From Roseicella aerolata (lineage in GTDB: Bacteria > Pseudomonadota > Alphaproteobacteria > Acetobacterales > Acetobacteraceae): 64,000 nt of DNA. Numbering within the stretch: the first letter of the stretch is position 1; each line of letters starts with the position of its first letter. The notes under the pieces were generated by a model that searched no databases, was not told where the DNA came from, and saw only the letters and a list, made by a program, of their open reading frames with translations. The DNA lies in NCBI RefSeq assembly GCF_020523605.1, contig NZ_JAJAQI010000023.1, positions 1 through 64,000 of the forward strand. The letters run 5' to 3'. This document shows positions 8,767-17,611 of the stretch, piece after piece. Made by a program: the position numbers and the translations under genes.

Positions 8767-9034
8767 AGCAAACGATGCCTGAGTGGATCCGCCCAGGCGG
8801 CGTCATCCGCTCGTCCAGACAGCAGGTGGGCCGCCCGACGCGCGTCACCCCGCGCATCGGGTGGTCCGGAGCAGACCGCAGACGGCGGGAATCCGCCCGG
8901 GAACAAGGGGCCGCAGCGGATTGCCGTTCGGTCCGGAACGCAGCCCGCCAGAGGCCGGCCGGGGGCAGGATGCCTTGCGCCCGGCCGCGCCCGATGCGAG
9001 GTGTTGCCGCATCGCACAAGCCGCGGGACCGGGC
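8665..9034. other. Intergenic stretch without a supported gene
   Basis: The first 100 bases are repeat copy A. The remaining 270 bases up to the monooxygenase have no ribosome-binding site plus recognisable frame on either strand. A 118-residue minus-strand frame reads through the repeat and is judged spurious. Confidence 0.6.
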
Positions 9035-10093
9035 ATGCAATTCGCCTATTTCAACCTGATGTCGATGAACCATCCGGGCGAGACGCCGGCCGAGGTTCTG
9101 GCGAATACCGTCCGCCAGGTTCGGCTGGCCGAGGAGCTTGGCTTCGACGCCAGCTGGTTCGCGGAGCACCACTTCTCCTCCGCCTCGGTCTGCGCCTCCC
9201 CGCTGATGATGGCGATGCACTGCGCCGCGGTGACCAGCCGCATCCTGCTCGGCCCCGCCGTCGTCGTGCTGCCGCTGCACCATCCCCTGCGCGTCGCGCA
9301 GGAAGTGGCGATGCTGGACCAGATCAGCGGCGGACGCGTTCTCCTCGGCTTCGGGCCGGGCCACCAGCCGCATGAATTCCGCAGCTTCCAGGTGCCCTTC
9401 GACTCGCGCTACGCCCGCCTGCTGGAGGGCTGGGACATCGTCGAGCAGGCGCTGACCACCGGGCGCGTGCACCATATGGGCGAGCATTACCGGATCGAGG
9501 ACACGCCGGTCGCGGCCCGCACCCTCTCCGGCCGGATGCCGCCGATGTTCGTCGCCACCGCCACGCCTTCGGTGCTGGCGCGCGGCGTCAGGGCCGGGGC
9601 GACGCCGATGATCAGCCAGGGCTACCGGCTCGGCGCCCAGACGGTGGCGATGCGGCAGGGCATCCTCGAGGGCTGGGGCGCCGCGGGCGGGCCGGCGCCC
9701 ATGCCGCTCGGCATCCAGCGCTACCTGTTCGTGACGGAGGACAGGGCGGAGGCGCGGCAGGCCGCCGAGGGGCTGCTGAACATGGCCCGCAACACCCTCT
9801 CGCTCCGCGCCGCCGTGCCGCCGCGGGATGGCGTGCATCTCCGCCCCGTCGCCTTCGAGGGGGAGCCGACGGTGGACTGGCTGCTGGAGCACGGGCTGAT
9901 CGGCGCGCCGGAGAGGATCGTCGAGCAATTGGCCGCCGATATGCGCCTGCTCCGCCCGACCCATTACAGCCTGTATATGGGCTTCACCGGCCTGCCCGGC
10001 GCTGCGGTCGAGCGATCCCTGATCCGCTTCGGCCGGGAGGTGCTGCCCCGCCTCCGCGCCGCGGCGGCCGAAACGGGCCCCCTGGCGGCGTAG
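9035..10093 (+). CDS. LLM-class flavin-dependent oxidoreductase (LuxA-like)
   Basis: This 352-residue cytosolic protein is a bacterial-luciferase-type monooxygenase. Typical segments are the first strand MQFAYFNLMS, the ELGFDASWFAEHHFSS block (about 33-48), LLGPAVVVLPLHHPLRVAQEVAMLD (70-94), SGGRVLLGFGPGH (about 96-108) and the C-terminal IGAPERIVEQL motif. It probably uses FMNH2 or F420-like reduced flavin and O2 on an organic substrate that cannot be named from sequence. It shares only family similarity with the RutA protein at 1106. The ATG at 9035 begins the conserved first beta strand; the ribosome-binding site GGGAC is weak. Confidence 0.85.
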   Translation: MQFAYFNLMSMNHPGETPAEVLANTVRQVRLAEELGFDASWFAEHHFSSASVCASPLMMAMHCAAVTSRILLGPAVVVLPLHHPLRVAQEVAMLDQISGGRVLLGFGPGHQPHEFRSFQVPFDSRYARLLEGWDIVEQALTTGRVHHMGEHYRIEDTPVAARTLSGRMPPMFVATATPSVLARGVRAGATPMISQGYRLGAQTVAMRQGILEGWGAAGGPAPMPLGIQRYLFVTEDRAEARQAAEGLLNMARNTLSLRAAVPPRDGVHLRPVAFEGEPTVDWLLEHGLIGAPERIVEQLAADMRLLRPTHYSLYMGFTGLPGAAVERSLIRFGREVLPRLRAAAAETGPLAA

Positions 10094-10222
10094 CGGCCGG
10101 CCCGGACCGGTCCGGGAGGGCGGCGTCCCCGGGTACCCCTTTGCGCCCGCCCGGTTTCCGCCTAGGTAGCCCGCTCGCCCCGGCCTCCGGGGCCCCGGGA
10201 CAAGCGGAAACGGAGACGGTCA

Positions 10223-12388
10223 GTGGCGGATACGGTCGAGGTTGCGGGTCTCAAGGTCGCGCGTACCCTGCGCGACTTCCTGGACAACGAGGCGCTTCCG
10301 GGCACCGGCGTGACGCCGGAGCGCTTCTGGTCCTCCTACGCCGCCATCCTGAAGGATCTCGCCCCGCGCAACGCCGCGCTGCTCAGGAAGCGTGACGAGT
10401 TGCAGGCGAAGATCGATGCCTGGCACCGCGCCAACCCGGCGAAGCCCGTCGATGTCGCCGCCTACAAGGCCTTCCTGCAGGAGATCGGCTACCTCGTGCC
10501 CGAGGGGCCGGACTTCCAGGTCGGCACCACCAATGTGGATGCCGAGTTCGGCCAGATCGCCGGCCCGCAGCTCGTCGTCCCGGTCTCCAACGCCCGCTAC
10601 GCGCTGAACGCCGCCAATGCCCGCTGGGGCAGCCTCTATGACGCGCTCTACGGCACGGATGCGATCCCGGAGACGGGCGGCGCCGACCGCGGCAAGGGCT
10701 ACAACCCCACGCGCGGGAAGAAGGTGATCGACTACGCCCGCGGCGTGCTGGACAAGGTCGCGCCGCTCGCCGGCGGCGCCTCCCACCGCGAGGCGAAGTC
10801 CTATGCCATCGCCGCCGGCGCGCTGGCCGTCGCGCTGCAGGACGGCCGCTCGGTCGGCCTCGCCCAACCCGGTCAGTGCGTCGGCTACCAGGGCGAGCCG
10901 CATGCGCCCGCCGCGCTGCTCTTCGTCCATAACGGGTTGCATGCCGAGCTGCACATCGACCGCGACCATCCGATCGGCAAGGAGGATCCGGCCGGCATCG
11001 CCGACCTGGTGATGGAGAGCGCGGTCACGACCATCGTCGATTGCGAGGACAGCGTCGCGGCAGTGGATGCCGAGGACAAGGTCGAGGTCTACCGCAACTG
11101 GCTCGGCCTGATGAACGGCACGCTGGAGGCGAGCTTCGAGAAGGGCGGCAAGACGCTGACCCGCCGGCTGAACGCCGACCGCATCTGGCTGAAGCCCTCG
11201 GGCGGCGGCCTGACCCTGCATGGCCGGTCCCTCATGCTGGTGCGCAATGTCGGCCACCACATGATGACGGATGCGGTGACGCTGGATGGGGCCGAGACGC
11301 CGGAGACCATCCTGGACGCCATGGCGACGGTCGCCATCGCCCTGCACGACCTGCGGGTGAAGAAGCTGAACAGCCGCACCGGCAGCGTCTACATCGTGAA
11401 GCCGAAGATGCACGGGCCGGAAGAGGTGGCCTGGGCGAACGAGCTCTTCGGCCGCGTCGAGGATGCCTTCAACCTGCCGCGCGCAACGCTCAAGATGGGC
11501 ATCATGGATGAGGAGCGCCGGACCACGGTGAACCTCAAGGAATGCATCCGCGCCGCCCGCGACCGCGTGGTGTTCATCAACACCGGCTTCCTCGACCGCA
11601 CCGGCGACGAGATCCATACCTCGATGGAAGCGGGCGCCGTCATCCGCAAGAACGACATGAAGGGCGCGGCCTGGATCAGGTCCTACGAGGACAACAACGT
11701 CGATACCGGCCTCGCCTGCGGCCTGCGCGGCCGGGCGCAGATCGGCAAGGGCATGTGGGCGGCGCCGGACGCCATGGCGGCGATGCTGGAGCAGAAGGTC
11801 GGCCATCCCAAGGCCGGGGCCAACACCGCCTGGGTCCCCTCCCCCACCGCCGCGACGCTGCACGCGCTGCACTACCACGAGGTGGACGTGGCCGCGCGGC
11901 AGGAGGAGCTGGCGAAGGGCGGCCGTCGCGCGAAGCTGGACGACATCCTGACCATCCCGCTGGCCGTGGACACCAACTTCCCGGCCGATGCGGTGAAGGC
12001 GGAGCTCGACAACAACGCCCAGGGCATCCTGGGCTACGTCGTGCGCTGGGTGGACCAGGGCGTCGGCTGCTCCAAGGTGCCGGACATCAACGATGTCGGC
12101 CTGATGGAGGACCGCGCGACGCTGCGCATCAGCGCGCAGCACATCGCCAACTGGCTGCGCCACGGCATCGCCACGCGGGAACAGGTCGAGGAGACCATGC
12201 GCCGCATGGCGGTGGTGGTGGACAAGCAGAATGCCGGCGACCCGGCCTATGCGCCGATGGCGCCGGCCTTCGACGGCCCGGCCTTCAAGGCGGCCTGCGA
12301 CCTGGTCTTCGAGGGCGCGACCCAGCCCAACGGCTACACCGAGTTCGTCCTGCACAGGCGCCGGCGCGAAGCGAAGGCGCGCGGGTGA
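10223..12388 (+). CDS. glcB: Malate synthase G
   Basis: This 721-residue enzyme condenses glyoxylate with acetyl-CoA to give malate, the second step of the glyoxylate shunt. Its length matches isoform G (about 720) rather than A (about 530). Diagnostic blocks include [38 protein letters not shown], the catalytic region [60 protein letters not shown] and the C-terminal catalytic-base region [23 protein letters not shown]. The start is GTG at 10223 after GGAGACGG. Isocitrate lyase is not in the window. A run of three hairpins separates it from a small downstream gene on the same strand. Confidence 0.96.
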   Translation: MADTVEVAGLKVARTLRDFLDNEALPGTGVTPERFWSSYAAILKDLAPRNAALLRKRDELQAKIDAWHRANPAKPVDVAAYKAFLQEIGYLVPEGPDFQVGTTNVDAEFGQIAGPQLVVPVSNARYALNAANARWGSLYDALYGTDAIPETGGADRGKGYNPTRGKKVIDYARGVLDKVAPLAGGASHREAKSYAIAAGALAVALQDGRSVGLAQPGQCVGYQGEPHAPAALLFVHNGLHAELHIDRDHPIGKEDPAGIADLVMESAVTTIVDCEDSVAAVDAEDKVEVYRNWLGLMNGTLEASFEKGGKTLTRRLNADRIWLKPSGGGLTLHGRSLMLVRNVGHHMMTDAVTLDGAETPETILDAMATVAIALHDLRVKKLNSRTGSVYIVKPKMHGPEEVAWANELFGRVEDAFNLPRATLKMGIMDEERRTTVNLKECIRAARDRVVFINTGFLDRTGDEIHTSMEAGAVIRKNDMKGAAWIRSYEDNNVDTGLACGLRGRAQIGKGMWAAPDAMAAMLEQKVGHPKAGANTAWVPSPTAATLHALHYHEVDVAARQEELAKGGRRAKLDDILTIPLAVDTNFPADAVKAELDNNAQGILGYVVRWVDQGVGCSKVPDINDVGLMEDRATLRISAQHIANWLRHGIATREQVEETMRRMAVVVDKQNAGDPAYAPMAPAFDGPAFKAACDLVFEGATQPNGYTEFVLHRRRREAKARG

Positions 12389-12392
12389 TGCC

Positions 12393-12440
12393 CTGGGGAA
12401 GGCTCTGCCTTCCCCAGCCGTCGGCGGCAGTGCCGCCGAC
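12393..12440 (+). terminator. Two tandem hairpins after glcB
   Basis: Starting 5 bases after the glcB stop, CTGGGGAAGGC (12393-12403) pairs with GCCTTCCCCAG (12407-12417) around a TCT loop. GTCGGCGGCA (12420-12429) then pairs with TGCCGCCGAC (12431-12440). A third palindrome belongs to the 45-bp repeat that follows. No T-run is present. Termination or mRNA 3'-end protection are both possible. Confidence 0.55.
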
Positions 12441-12485
12441 CCGCCAAGGGCCGGTTGGACGTACACGTCCAACCCCTTGGATCCC
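12441..12485 (-). repeat. 45-bp palindrome-centred repeat, copy 1
   Basis: Read on the minus strand this 45-mer matches the copy at 54146-54190 at 42 of 45 positions. The centre is a 22-base palindrome (12453-12474) with arms GGTTGGACGT and ACGTCCAACC. The outer flanks CCAAGGGG and CCCTTGG are also partly complementary. Two of the three differences between copies are a compensatory G:C to C:G swap in the central stem. Confidence 0.75.
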
Positions 12486-12529
12486 GCGAATTGGCCGAAA
12501 GGGCCAACCGACCAGGGAGGAAACGGCCG

Positions 12530-12826
12530 ATGATCGTCCATGTCTCGGCGCAGGGCGCGCGGCTCGACGCGCCCGAGGACCTGAAGGGCTTCAAGCTGCT
12601 CGTCACGGACGGGCTGCAGGGCGAAGCCCTTGCCCGCGCGCTCGGCAGCGCCGGCACCCTGGAGGACGAGCATGCCTGGATCTCGCCCGATTGGCTGCGC
12701 CAGGCTTCCGGCCGCGCCGGCGACGCGGCATGGACGCAGGGCTTCGAAGGCATGCTCGCCTATGCCACGAAGAAGGGCTGGGTGAACCGGGATGGCGCCA
12801 TCCGCGGGCATATCGAGCGCGCCTGA
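12530..12826 (+). CDS. Small hypothetical protein downstream of malate synthase
   Basis: This 98-residue soluble protein (begins MIVHVSAQGARLDAPEDLKG) has no signal peptide or membrane segment. A strong GGGAGGAAA ribosome-binding site precedes the ATG, and the codon pattern looks coding. It contains a W-rich middle (HAWISPDWL, AAWTQGFEGML) and a basic C-terminus. I do not recognise a family. It is co-oriented with glcB 141 bases upstream, with hairpins and a repeat in between, so co-transcription is uncertain. Confidence 0.7.
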   Translation: MIVHVSAQGARLDAPEDLKGFKLLVTDGLQGEALARALGSAGTLEDEHAWISPDWLRQASGRAGDAAWTQGFEGMLAYATKKGWVNRDGAIRGHIERA

Positions 12827-12893
12827 GCCGTCCGGTCGCCGGAGGGCGCAGCGCGGAGGCGTGAACCGGCCGGCAGGAGGCAAGCCGCGCCGC

Positions 12894-13355
12894 TCAGAGC
12901 CCCAGGCTGAACACCCGCACGAGCACAGCCGGCCTTGGTGCCAGCGGGTGCAGCGTGCCGACGAAGGCCAGCCGGTTCAGCCAGCCATGCGGTCCCTCCG
13001 GCGCCGTGATCTCGAGGGTCGAGGCGCGGTAGTCCGGCAGGCCCTCCCTCGGCGCGATGACAACGCGGTTGAGCACGGTGATCACCGCGCCGTCCTCCGC
13101 TTCCAGCTCGTACAGCGCCTCCAGCCGCTTCACCCCGTCGCGGCGGAGGAGCTGCCGGTCGGCGCCGCCCGGCAGCACCCGGCCGCGGAGGCGCGGGCCG
13201 GCGAAGCGCCCGCCGGTGATGGGCACGATCCGCCGCTCGCCGAGCGGCCCCTCCCCCAGCATCCGCGTCGGCGCGATCTCCACCAGCGCCTCCCAGACGA
13301 ACTCGGCCCGCGGCGGGACCAGCGGCATCTCGGGCAGCAGCGGCGGCTCGGTCAT
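12894..13355 (-). CDS. DUF3237 family protein
   Basis: This 153-residue cytosolic protein has the conserved DUF3237 pattern: FVWEALVEIAPTRMLGEGPLGERRIVPITGGRFAGPRLRG in its first half, then a D-x-x-x-x-L-x-YELE-like strand (RLEALYELEAEDG) and the C-terminal LNRLAFVGTLH segment. Members are small beta-barrel proteins of unknown function. The ATG follows AAGGAGAG. Its start overlaps the stop of the EamA transporter gene by four bases (ATGA), so the two are translationally coupled. Confidence 0.82.
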   Translation of the reverse strand: MTEPPLLPEMPLVPPRAEFVWEALVEIAPTRMLGEGPLGERRIVPITGGRFAGPRLRGRVLPGGADRQLLRRDGVKRLEALYELEAEDGAVITVLNRVVIAPREGLPDYRASTLEITAPEGPHGWLNRLAFVGTLHPLAPRPAVLVRVFSLGL

Positions 13356-14230
13356 GCGGCACTCTCCTTGCGCGCCCGCGCCTCGCGGCGCGCGATCCAG
13401 GTGGTGGCGGCGAAGATGATGAGGCCGCCGAGCAGCGTCGCCGGCCCGGGCAGGTCGCCCCAGACCGCGAAGCCCATCAGCGAGGCCCAGATCAGCTCCA
13501 GGAACTTCACCGGCTGCGTCGCCGAGATATCGGCCAGCGAATAGCCCCGCGTCAGGCAGAAATGCCCGGCCGAGCCCAGCGCGCCCGCCAGCAGGAACAG
13601 CCCCCATTGCAGCGGCGTCGGCCAGGTCCAGGCCCAGACCGCCAGCGGCAGGGTGAAGAGCGTGATGGTGATCGCCTGCCAGGCGACGATGACGGCGGGC
13701 GAGTCCCGCCGCGTCAGTGCCTTGGTGATGAGGAAGGAGGCGGCAAACAGCGGCGAGCTGGCCAGCATGACCAGCGCATAGGGATTGCCGGCGCCGGTGA
13801 GCCCCGGGGAGACCACCACCAGCACGCCGCCGAAGCCGGCCAGCGCCGCGATCCAGCGCGCCAGCACCATCCTCTCCCGCAGGAAGAGGATCGCGCCGAA
13901 CATGATGAAGAGCGGCGTGGTGAAGCCGAGCGCCGTCATCTCCGCCAGCGGCACATGCGGCACGGCGACGAACCACAACATCAGCCCGGCCGTGTGCACC
14001 GCGCCTCGCCAGAGCTGGCCGCCGAGGCCCTTCGGCCGGTAGGCAGCCAGGCCGGCGCGCAGGATGAAGGGCAGCATGACCAGCAGCCCCGCGCCGTAGC
14101 GCAGGAATTGCGCGACGAAGGGGTCGAGCTGCTGGGCCAGCGCGCGCAGCAGCGCGTTCAGGCAGGTGAAGAGCAGGCCGGAGGCGAGCATCCACAGCAT
14201 CGCCCGCGGCACGTTTCCCATGCCGGTCAC
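13352..14230 (-). CDS. EamA/DMT-superfamily permease
   Basis: This 292-residue inner-membrane protein has about ten hydrophobic helices in two EamA repeats (about 8-140 and 150-280). The helix containing the LRERMVLARWIAALAGFGGV motif ends the first half. Drug/metabolite transporters of this group move amino acids, nucleobases or metabolites; the substrate is not predictable. The start is GTG at 14230, overlapping the stop of the upstream small frame (GTGA); an in-frame ATG at 14221 is an alternative. The downstream DUF3237 gene overlaps its stop. Confidence 0.84.
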   Translation of the reverse strand: MTGMGNVPRAMLWMLASGLLFTCLNALLRALAQQLDPFVAQFLRYGAGLLVMLPFILRAGLAAYRPKGLGGQLWRGAVHTAGLMLWFVAVPHVPLAEMTALGFTTPLFIMFGAILFLRERMVLARWIAALAGFGGVLVVVSPGLTGAGNPYALVMLASSPLFAASFLITKALTRRDSPAVIVAWQAITITLFTLPLAVWAWTWPTPLQWGLFLLAGALGSAGHFCLTRGYSLADISATQPVKFLELIWASLMGFAVWGDLPGPATLLGGLIIFAATTWIARREARARKESAA

Positions 14231-14604
14231 GCCGGGAGCAGGTCGGGCGCGGCCAGCGCCAGGACAGGAGCGACGATGCCGCCCGTCATGTCGGCCGTGC
14301 CGCGCCTGCAGCGCCGTCCATCCCGCAGCATGACCGGGCAGCTACCGGGATGGCCGTCGAGGACCAGGCGCCGGCCAGGGCCCCCGACCCGGAGCCGCGC
14401 GAGCGGATGGGGGACGCGATCGGAGGTTGCGTGCAGCGCCACCGCCATGCGGGGCACCGCCTGCCGGAGCAGCGCGGCGGCCTCGGCGCAGGTGCGGGTA
14501 TCGCCGGGCGGGCTGGACGAAGCGAGGGCGACCGGCGCCCGGGTCACGTCCACCACGCCTTCGGCCTGGGCCGCGGCGCGCGCGGCGAATTCGGTGCGAG
14601 TCAT
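14227..14604 (-). CDS. Hypothetical protein upstream of the EamA permease
   Basis: This possible 125-residue protein begins MTRTEFAARAAAQAEGVVDV and ends APDLLPA. Its TGA overlaps the GTG of the permease gene, the kind of coupling seen in real operons. However, the ATG has no clear ribosome-binding site, the sequence is Ala/Arg/Pro-rich and I recognise no domain. A chance open frame in GC-rich DNA is a real alternative. Confidence 0.35.
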   Translation of the reverse strand: MTRTEFAARAAAQAEGVVDVTRAPVALASSSPPGDTRTCAEAAALLRQAVPRMAVALHATSDRVPHPLARLRVGGPGRRLVLDGHPGSCPVMLRDGRRCRRGTADMTGGIVAPVLALAAPDLLPA

Positions 14605-14680
14605 TGCGCGCAGCATGCCCCGCCCGCGCGGCGTCGTCAGCGTGGGGCGGGCGGATAATTCCCCAGGCGGCCGGTGCCCG

Positions 14681-14770
14681 TCGCGGAGCAGCGCGAAAGC
14701 CCGGGAGCGCAAAACCGACCGGCCATCCATGATCCCCGACGGATTGGCGTTCGGGCATGACGGCAATCCG
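14681..14770 (-). repeat. Decayed copy of the 106-bp CTACAG-CTAG element
   Basis: On the minus strand GCGGATTGCC...GAACGCCAATCCG forms the left hairpin, and GCGCTCCCGGGCTTTCGCGC...CCGCGA retains the right part. The CTAG edge is lost. It lies just downstream of the amine-oxidase stop codon. Confidence 0.45.
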
Positions 14771-14776
14771 CCCTCG

Positions 14777-16057
14777 TCAGGCAGCCGGCTTCCCCGCCAG
14801 CGCGGCGCTCACCGCCTCCGCCGCCCGCTCGCCGCTCTCCCAGGCGCCGCCGACCGTGCCGGCGCGGCGCGTATGGCAGGCCTCGCCGGCGAAGCGCAGC
14901 CGCCCCTCCGCCAGCGCCGCATCCCGCAGCACCGCCCGCGCGCCATGGCACCCGATGCGCGCATGGCTGTAGGCGCCGCGGAAGAGCGGGTCCTCCGCCC
15001 AGCCCGTCACCACCGCGCCGGATGCGAAGCTCCGGTCGACTTCCGCCGCGCCGAAGTAGCGGGCCAGTTCGGCGCGCGCGAAGGCCTCGGCTGCCGCCGG
15101 CCCTTCCCGCGCCAGCGCCCAGGCGGCCTCGCCGCCGATGAAGCCCACTGCCTGGTCGCGGCCCCAGGGCCAGAGCATCCAGGACATCGGGTGATCCCCT
15201 GGCCCCTCCACCCGCCGCCCCAGCCGCGCGAAGGGGCCGAGGCCGAGCCGCCCCGCCCCCGCCGCCCGCAGCGCGATCTTGGACAGCAGGCCCTGCGGCA
15301 GGCCGGCGATCGCGGCCTGGACTGCCTCGGGCAGGTCCGGCGCGAAGCGGATGCCCTGCGCCGCGAGCACGCCGGTCGAGACGGTGACGATCGCCGCCCG
15401 CGCCCGCAGCACACCCCATGGCCCCTCCGCCGCCACGCCGTCCCCGCCCCAGCGGAGCCGGGCGACCGGCGCCTGCAGCGTGACGGGCAGCCCCTCGCCC
15501 AGCCGCGCCACCAGCGTGCCGAAACCCTCCGCCACTTGCAGGTTCGCCCCGTCCAGCGCGGTCGCCACATAGTCCCGCAGGCTGAACCTCTCCGCCTCCA
15601 CGCCGGAGATGATGGCGCTGAACCAGTGGGAGAGGGTGGCATCCCAGGGCCCGTCCCGCGGCACCGCCTCGGCCAGCGGGATATCGGGTCCGCCCGCGGC
15701 GAGGCGCGCGGCCGCCGCCGCCTCCCAGACCTCGGCCGCGGCGTCATGCGCCGCGCGCTCCGCCGCGCTCGCCCGCCGGCCACCCACCAGCAGGATGTCC
15801 CGCACCCGCCGCCGCTCATCCCGCAGCGTGAAACCCATGGCACGGGCGATCGGCGTCAGCGGATTGCGCTCCGCCACATGGATCCAGGAGGCCCCCTGGT
15901 CGAAGGGCGCGCCGAGCGAGGCGGTGTCCGTCCAGGCCCGGCCACCGAGCCGGCCGCCGGCCTCCAGCACCCGGCAGGAGCGGCCGACCGCCCGCAATCG
16001 CCTGCCCGCCGCAATGCCGGCGGCCCCGGCACCGATGATCAGAACCTCAGTGTCCAT
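14777..16057 (-). CDS. Flavin-containing amine oxidase (NAD(P)/FAD-dependent)
   Basis: This 426-residue protein starts with the FAD dinucleotide-binding motif VLIIGAGAAGIAAGRRL (4-20). An RLGGRAWT motif follows (about 36-43), which places it in the monoamine-oxidase/phytoene-desaturase flavoenzyme superfamily. The C-terminal FAD loop is seen as LRFAGEACHTRRAGTVGGAWESGERAA. These enzymes oxidise amines or polyamines with release of H2O2, but the substrate is not identifiable. There is no signal peptide. ATG 16057 is chosen because it directly precedes the first beta strand; a TTG 13 codons upstream is possible. Its neighbour on the same strand is 236 bases upstream, past a repeat, so it is likely monocistronic. 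Confidence 0.86.
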   Translation of the reverse strand: MDTEVLIIGAGAAGIAAGRRLRAVGRSCRVLEAGGRLGGRAWTDTASLGAPFDQGASWIHVAERNPLTPIARAMGFTLRDERRRVRDILLVGGRRASAAERAAHDAAAEVWEAAAAARLAAGGPDIPLAEAVPRDGPWDATLSHWFSAIISGVEAERFSLRDYVATALDGANLQVAEGFGTLVARLGEGLPVTLQAPVARLRWGGDGVAAEGPWGVLRARAAIVTVSTGVLAAQGIRFAPDLPEAVQAAIAGLPQGLLSKIALRAAGAGRLGLGPFARLGRRVEGPGDHPMSWMLWPWGRDQAVGFIGGEAAWALAREGPAAAEAFARAELARYFGAAEVDRSFASGAVVTGWAEDPLFRGAYSHARIGCHGARAVLRDAALAEGRLRFAGEACHTRRAGTVGGAWESGERAAEAVSAALAGKPAA

Positions 16058-16192
16058 CCACCGCTGAAGCAGGGAGAGAGAACTCTCCCCCTGCAACCCT
16101 TCATTCTTCTTCGTGTGTCCACGCGGTCCGGCCCGTTGCCTGGGACGACCCCGTCACGTCGCCTGCATGGGTCCACGCAGCCGTTCTGTGCC

Positions 16193-16297
16193 CTACAGCG
16201 GATGGCGTTCCTATTTGAACGCCATCCGCTGGTGCTCTTTGCTGTTCGAGCAGAGTCTCGCGCCTTGGCGTTCACGCCCCTCCGCGATCTGCACTAG
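16193..16297 (+). repeat. 105-bp CTACAG-CTAG element, copy B
   Basis: This is the best-structured copy. CAGCGGATGGCGTTC (16196-16210) pairs perfectly over 15 bp with GAACGCCATCCGCTG (16217-16231) around CTATTT. The right part retains GGCGTTCACGCC and CCGCGATCTGCACTAG. Its terminal CTAG (16294-16297) provides the TAG stop of the minus-strand metallo-hydrolase. Confidence 0.82.
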
Positions 16298-17328
16298 GCC
16301 CGCATGCGGTAGCGTACCGCCTCGGCGGGGCCGGGCTCCGCCACCACGCGGCCCTGGCGCTCCAGCCGGCGCAGATGCGCCAGCGTCTCGCCGACCGTGA
16401 AACCCATCTGCGGCAGTTCGCCGGCGGCGCGCGGGAAGAGCACCTGCGCCGCCTCGCAGGCGGTCAGCGGCTCCCGGCAGGCCTCGGCCAGGGTGTCCAG
16501 CCGCTCCGCATGGTGCCCGGCCAGCTGGTCCAGCCGCCGATGCAGCGCGGAGAAGGGCTCGCCATGGGGGGGCAGGACCAGCGTGTCCTCCGGCAGAGCC
16601 CGGAAGCGCTCGTTGGAGGCGAGGAAGTCGCCCAGCGGATCCGCCTCCGGCTCGCCGGGATGCAGGCCGATATAGGGTGAGATGCGCGGCAGGATCTGGT
16701 CGGCCGAGATCAGCACGCCGCGCTCCGCGCAGTAGAGCGTCGCCATGTCCGGCGCATGCCCCGCCCCCGTCATCACCCGCCATTCGGAGCCGCCGATCCG
16801 CAGGGGGCGGCCATCCTTCAGCGCGTGGAAGGCCCGCGGCAGTTCCGCCACCGCCCGCTGGTACAGCGGCCCGCGCCCCTCGACGAAGGAGAGGTATTCC
16901 GCCGGGCAGCCGGCGCGGGTGTAGTGCACGATCTGCTGCGCCATCATGTCCGGCCCGCTGTCGTACCAGAGTGCGCGCGCCATCAGCCATTCGATGCGCG
17001 TCATCATCGGGAACAGGCCGAAGCGCCCGCAGAGCCAGCCGGTCAGGCCGATATGGTCCGGGTGGAAATGGGTCACCAGCAGCCCGGTCAGCGGCCGCCC
17101 GCCCAGCGCCGGCTGCGCCAGAACCTGGTCCCACAACCCGCGCGTGGTCAGGCTGGAGACGCTGGTATCCACTGCCAGCCAGCCACCGTCATGCTCCAGC
17201 AGCCAGATATTCACATGGCCCGGCGGAAAGGGCAGCGGCATGCGGGCGCGCAGCAGGCCGGGCTGCAGCAGGCGCACCTCGCCCGGCGCGGGCTGGTCGG
17301 GGGCAAGGTCGCGGGGCGCGTCGGGCAT
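16294..17328 (-). CDS. MBL-fold metallo-hydrolase
   Basis: This 344-residue protein has a metallo-beta-lactamase fold with the zinc motif HFHPDH at residues 87-92, a following histidine in GAGHAPDMATLYC and a third in PPHGEPFSALHRR. A C-terminal winged-helix-like segment (about 290-344, ERLDTLAEAC to RYRMRA) is typical of the LACTB2/BLACT-WH group, which hydrolyses thioesters or nucleic acid. It is cytosolic. ATG 17328 precedes the fold; the much longer upstream extension is low-complexity Arg/Gln-rich and unlikely to be translated. The stop codon lies in repeat copy B. Confidence 0.85.
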   Translation of the reverse strand: MPDAPRDLAPDQPAPGEVRLLQPGLLRARMPLPFPPGHVNIWLLEHDGGWLAVDTSVSSLTTRGLWDQVLAQPALGGRPLTGLLVTHFHPDHIGLTGWLCGRFGLFPMMTRIEWLMARALWYDSGPDMMAQQIVHYTRAGCPAEYLSFVEGRGPLYQRAVAELPRAFHALKDGRPLRIGGSEWRVMTGAGHAPDMATLYCAERGVLISADQILPRISPYIGLHPGEPEADPLGDFLASNERFRALPEDTLVLPPHGEPFSALHRRLDQLAGHHAERLDTLAEACREPLTACEAAQVLFPRAAGELPQMGFTVGETLAHLRRLERQGRVVAEPGPAEAVRYRMRA

Positions 17329-17611
17329 GCGGTCGGGTCTCCGCCGCTGGCGACTGGACTGCCGCCGGCAGTCGGGCCAGGGATGATCTGCCGAGGGGAG
17401 GCCGGGGTGAGGCGGCCGGCCGCACAGGATAGGAGCCCCTTGCCGCCGCTGTCGATGAACCCATGGGTTACACGAAGCCTCGAGCAATTCTCTTTTCACG
17501 ATATTTCGAACTGCCACCGTTCGCCCGAAGGCGCAGATTGCCGTCCTGCCGCACCGGGCAAGGGGGCCCGGTGCAGAATCGACGGATGCCACGGTGGGCT
17601 ACAGCAGCACC

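Noticed and set aside
8661-9017. A 118-codon minus-strand frame ending in SRAFTPVRDLP, with similar endings elsewhere in the window (SRAFTPIGDLL near 31300, LAFTPLRDLH near 16295).
   Set aside because: The recurring C-terminus is simply the translation of the 106-bp repeat element, not a protein family.
13562-16297. A 911-codon plus-strand frame over the EamA and amine-oxidase genes.
   Set aside because: Entirely antisense to two recognisable proteins and of low-complexity composition; it ends in the repeat-derived peptide.
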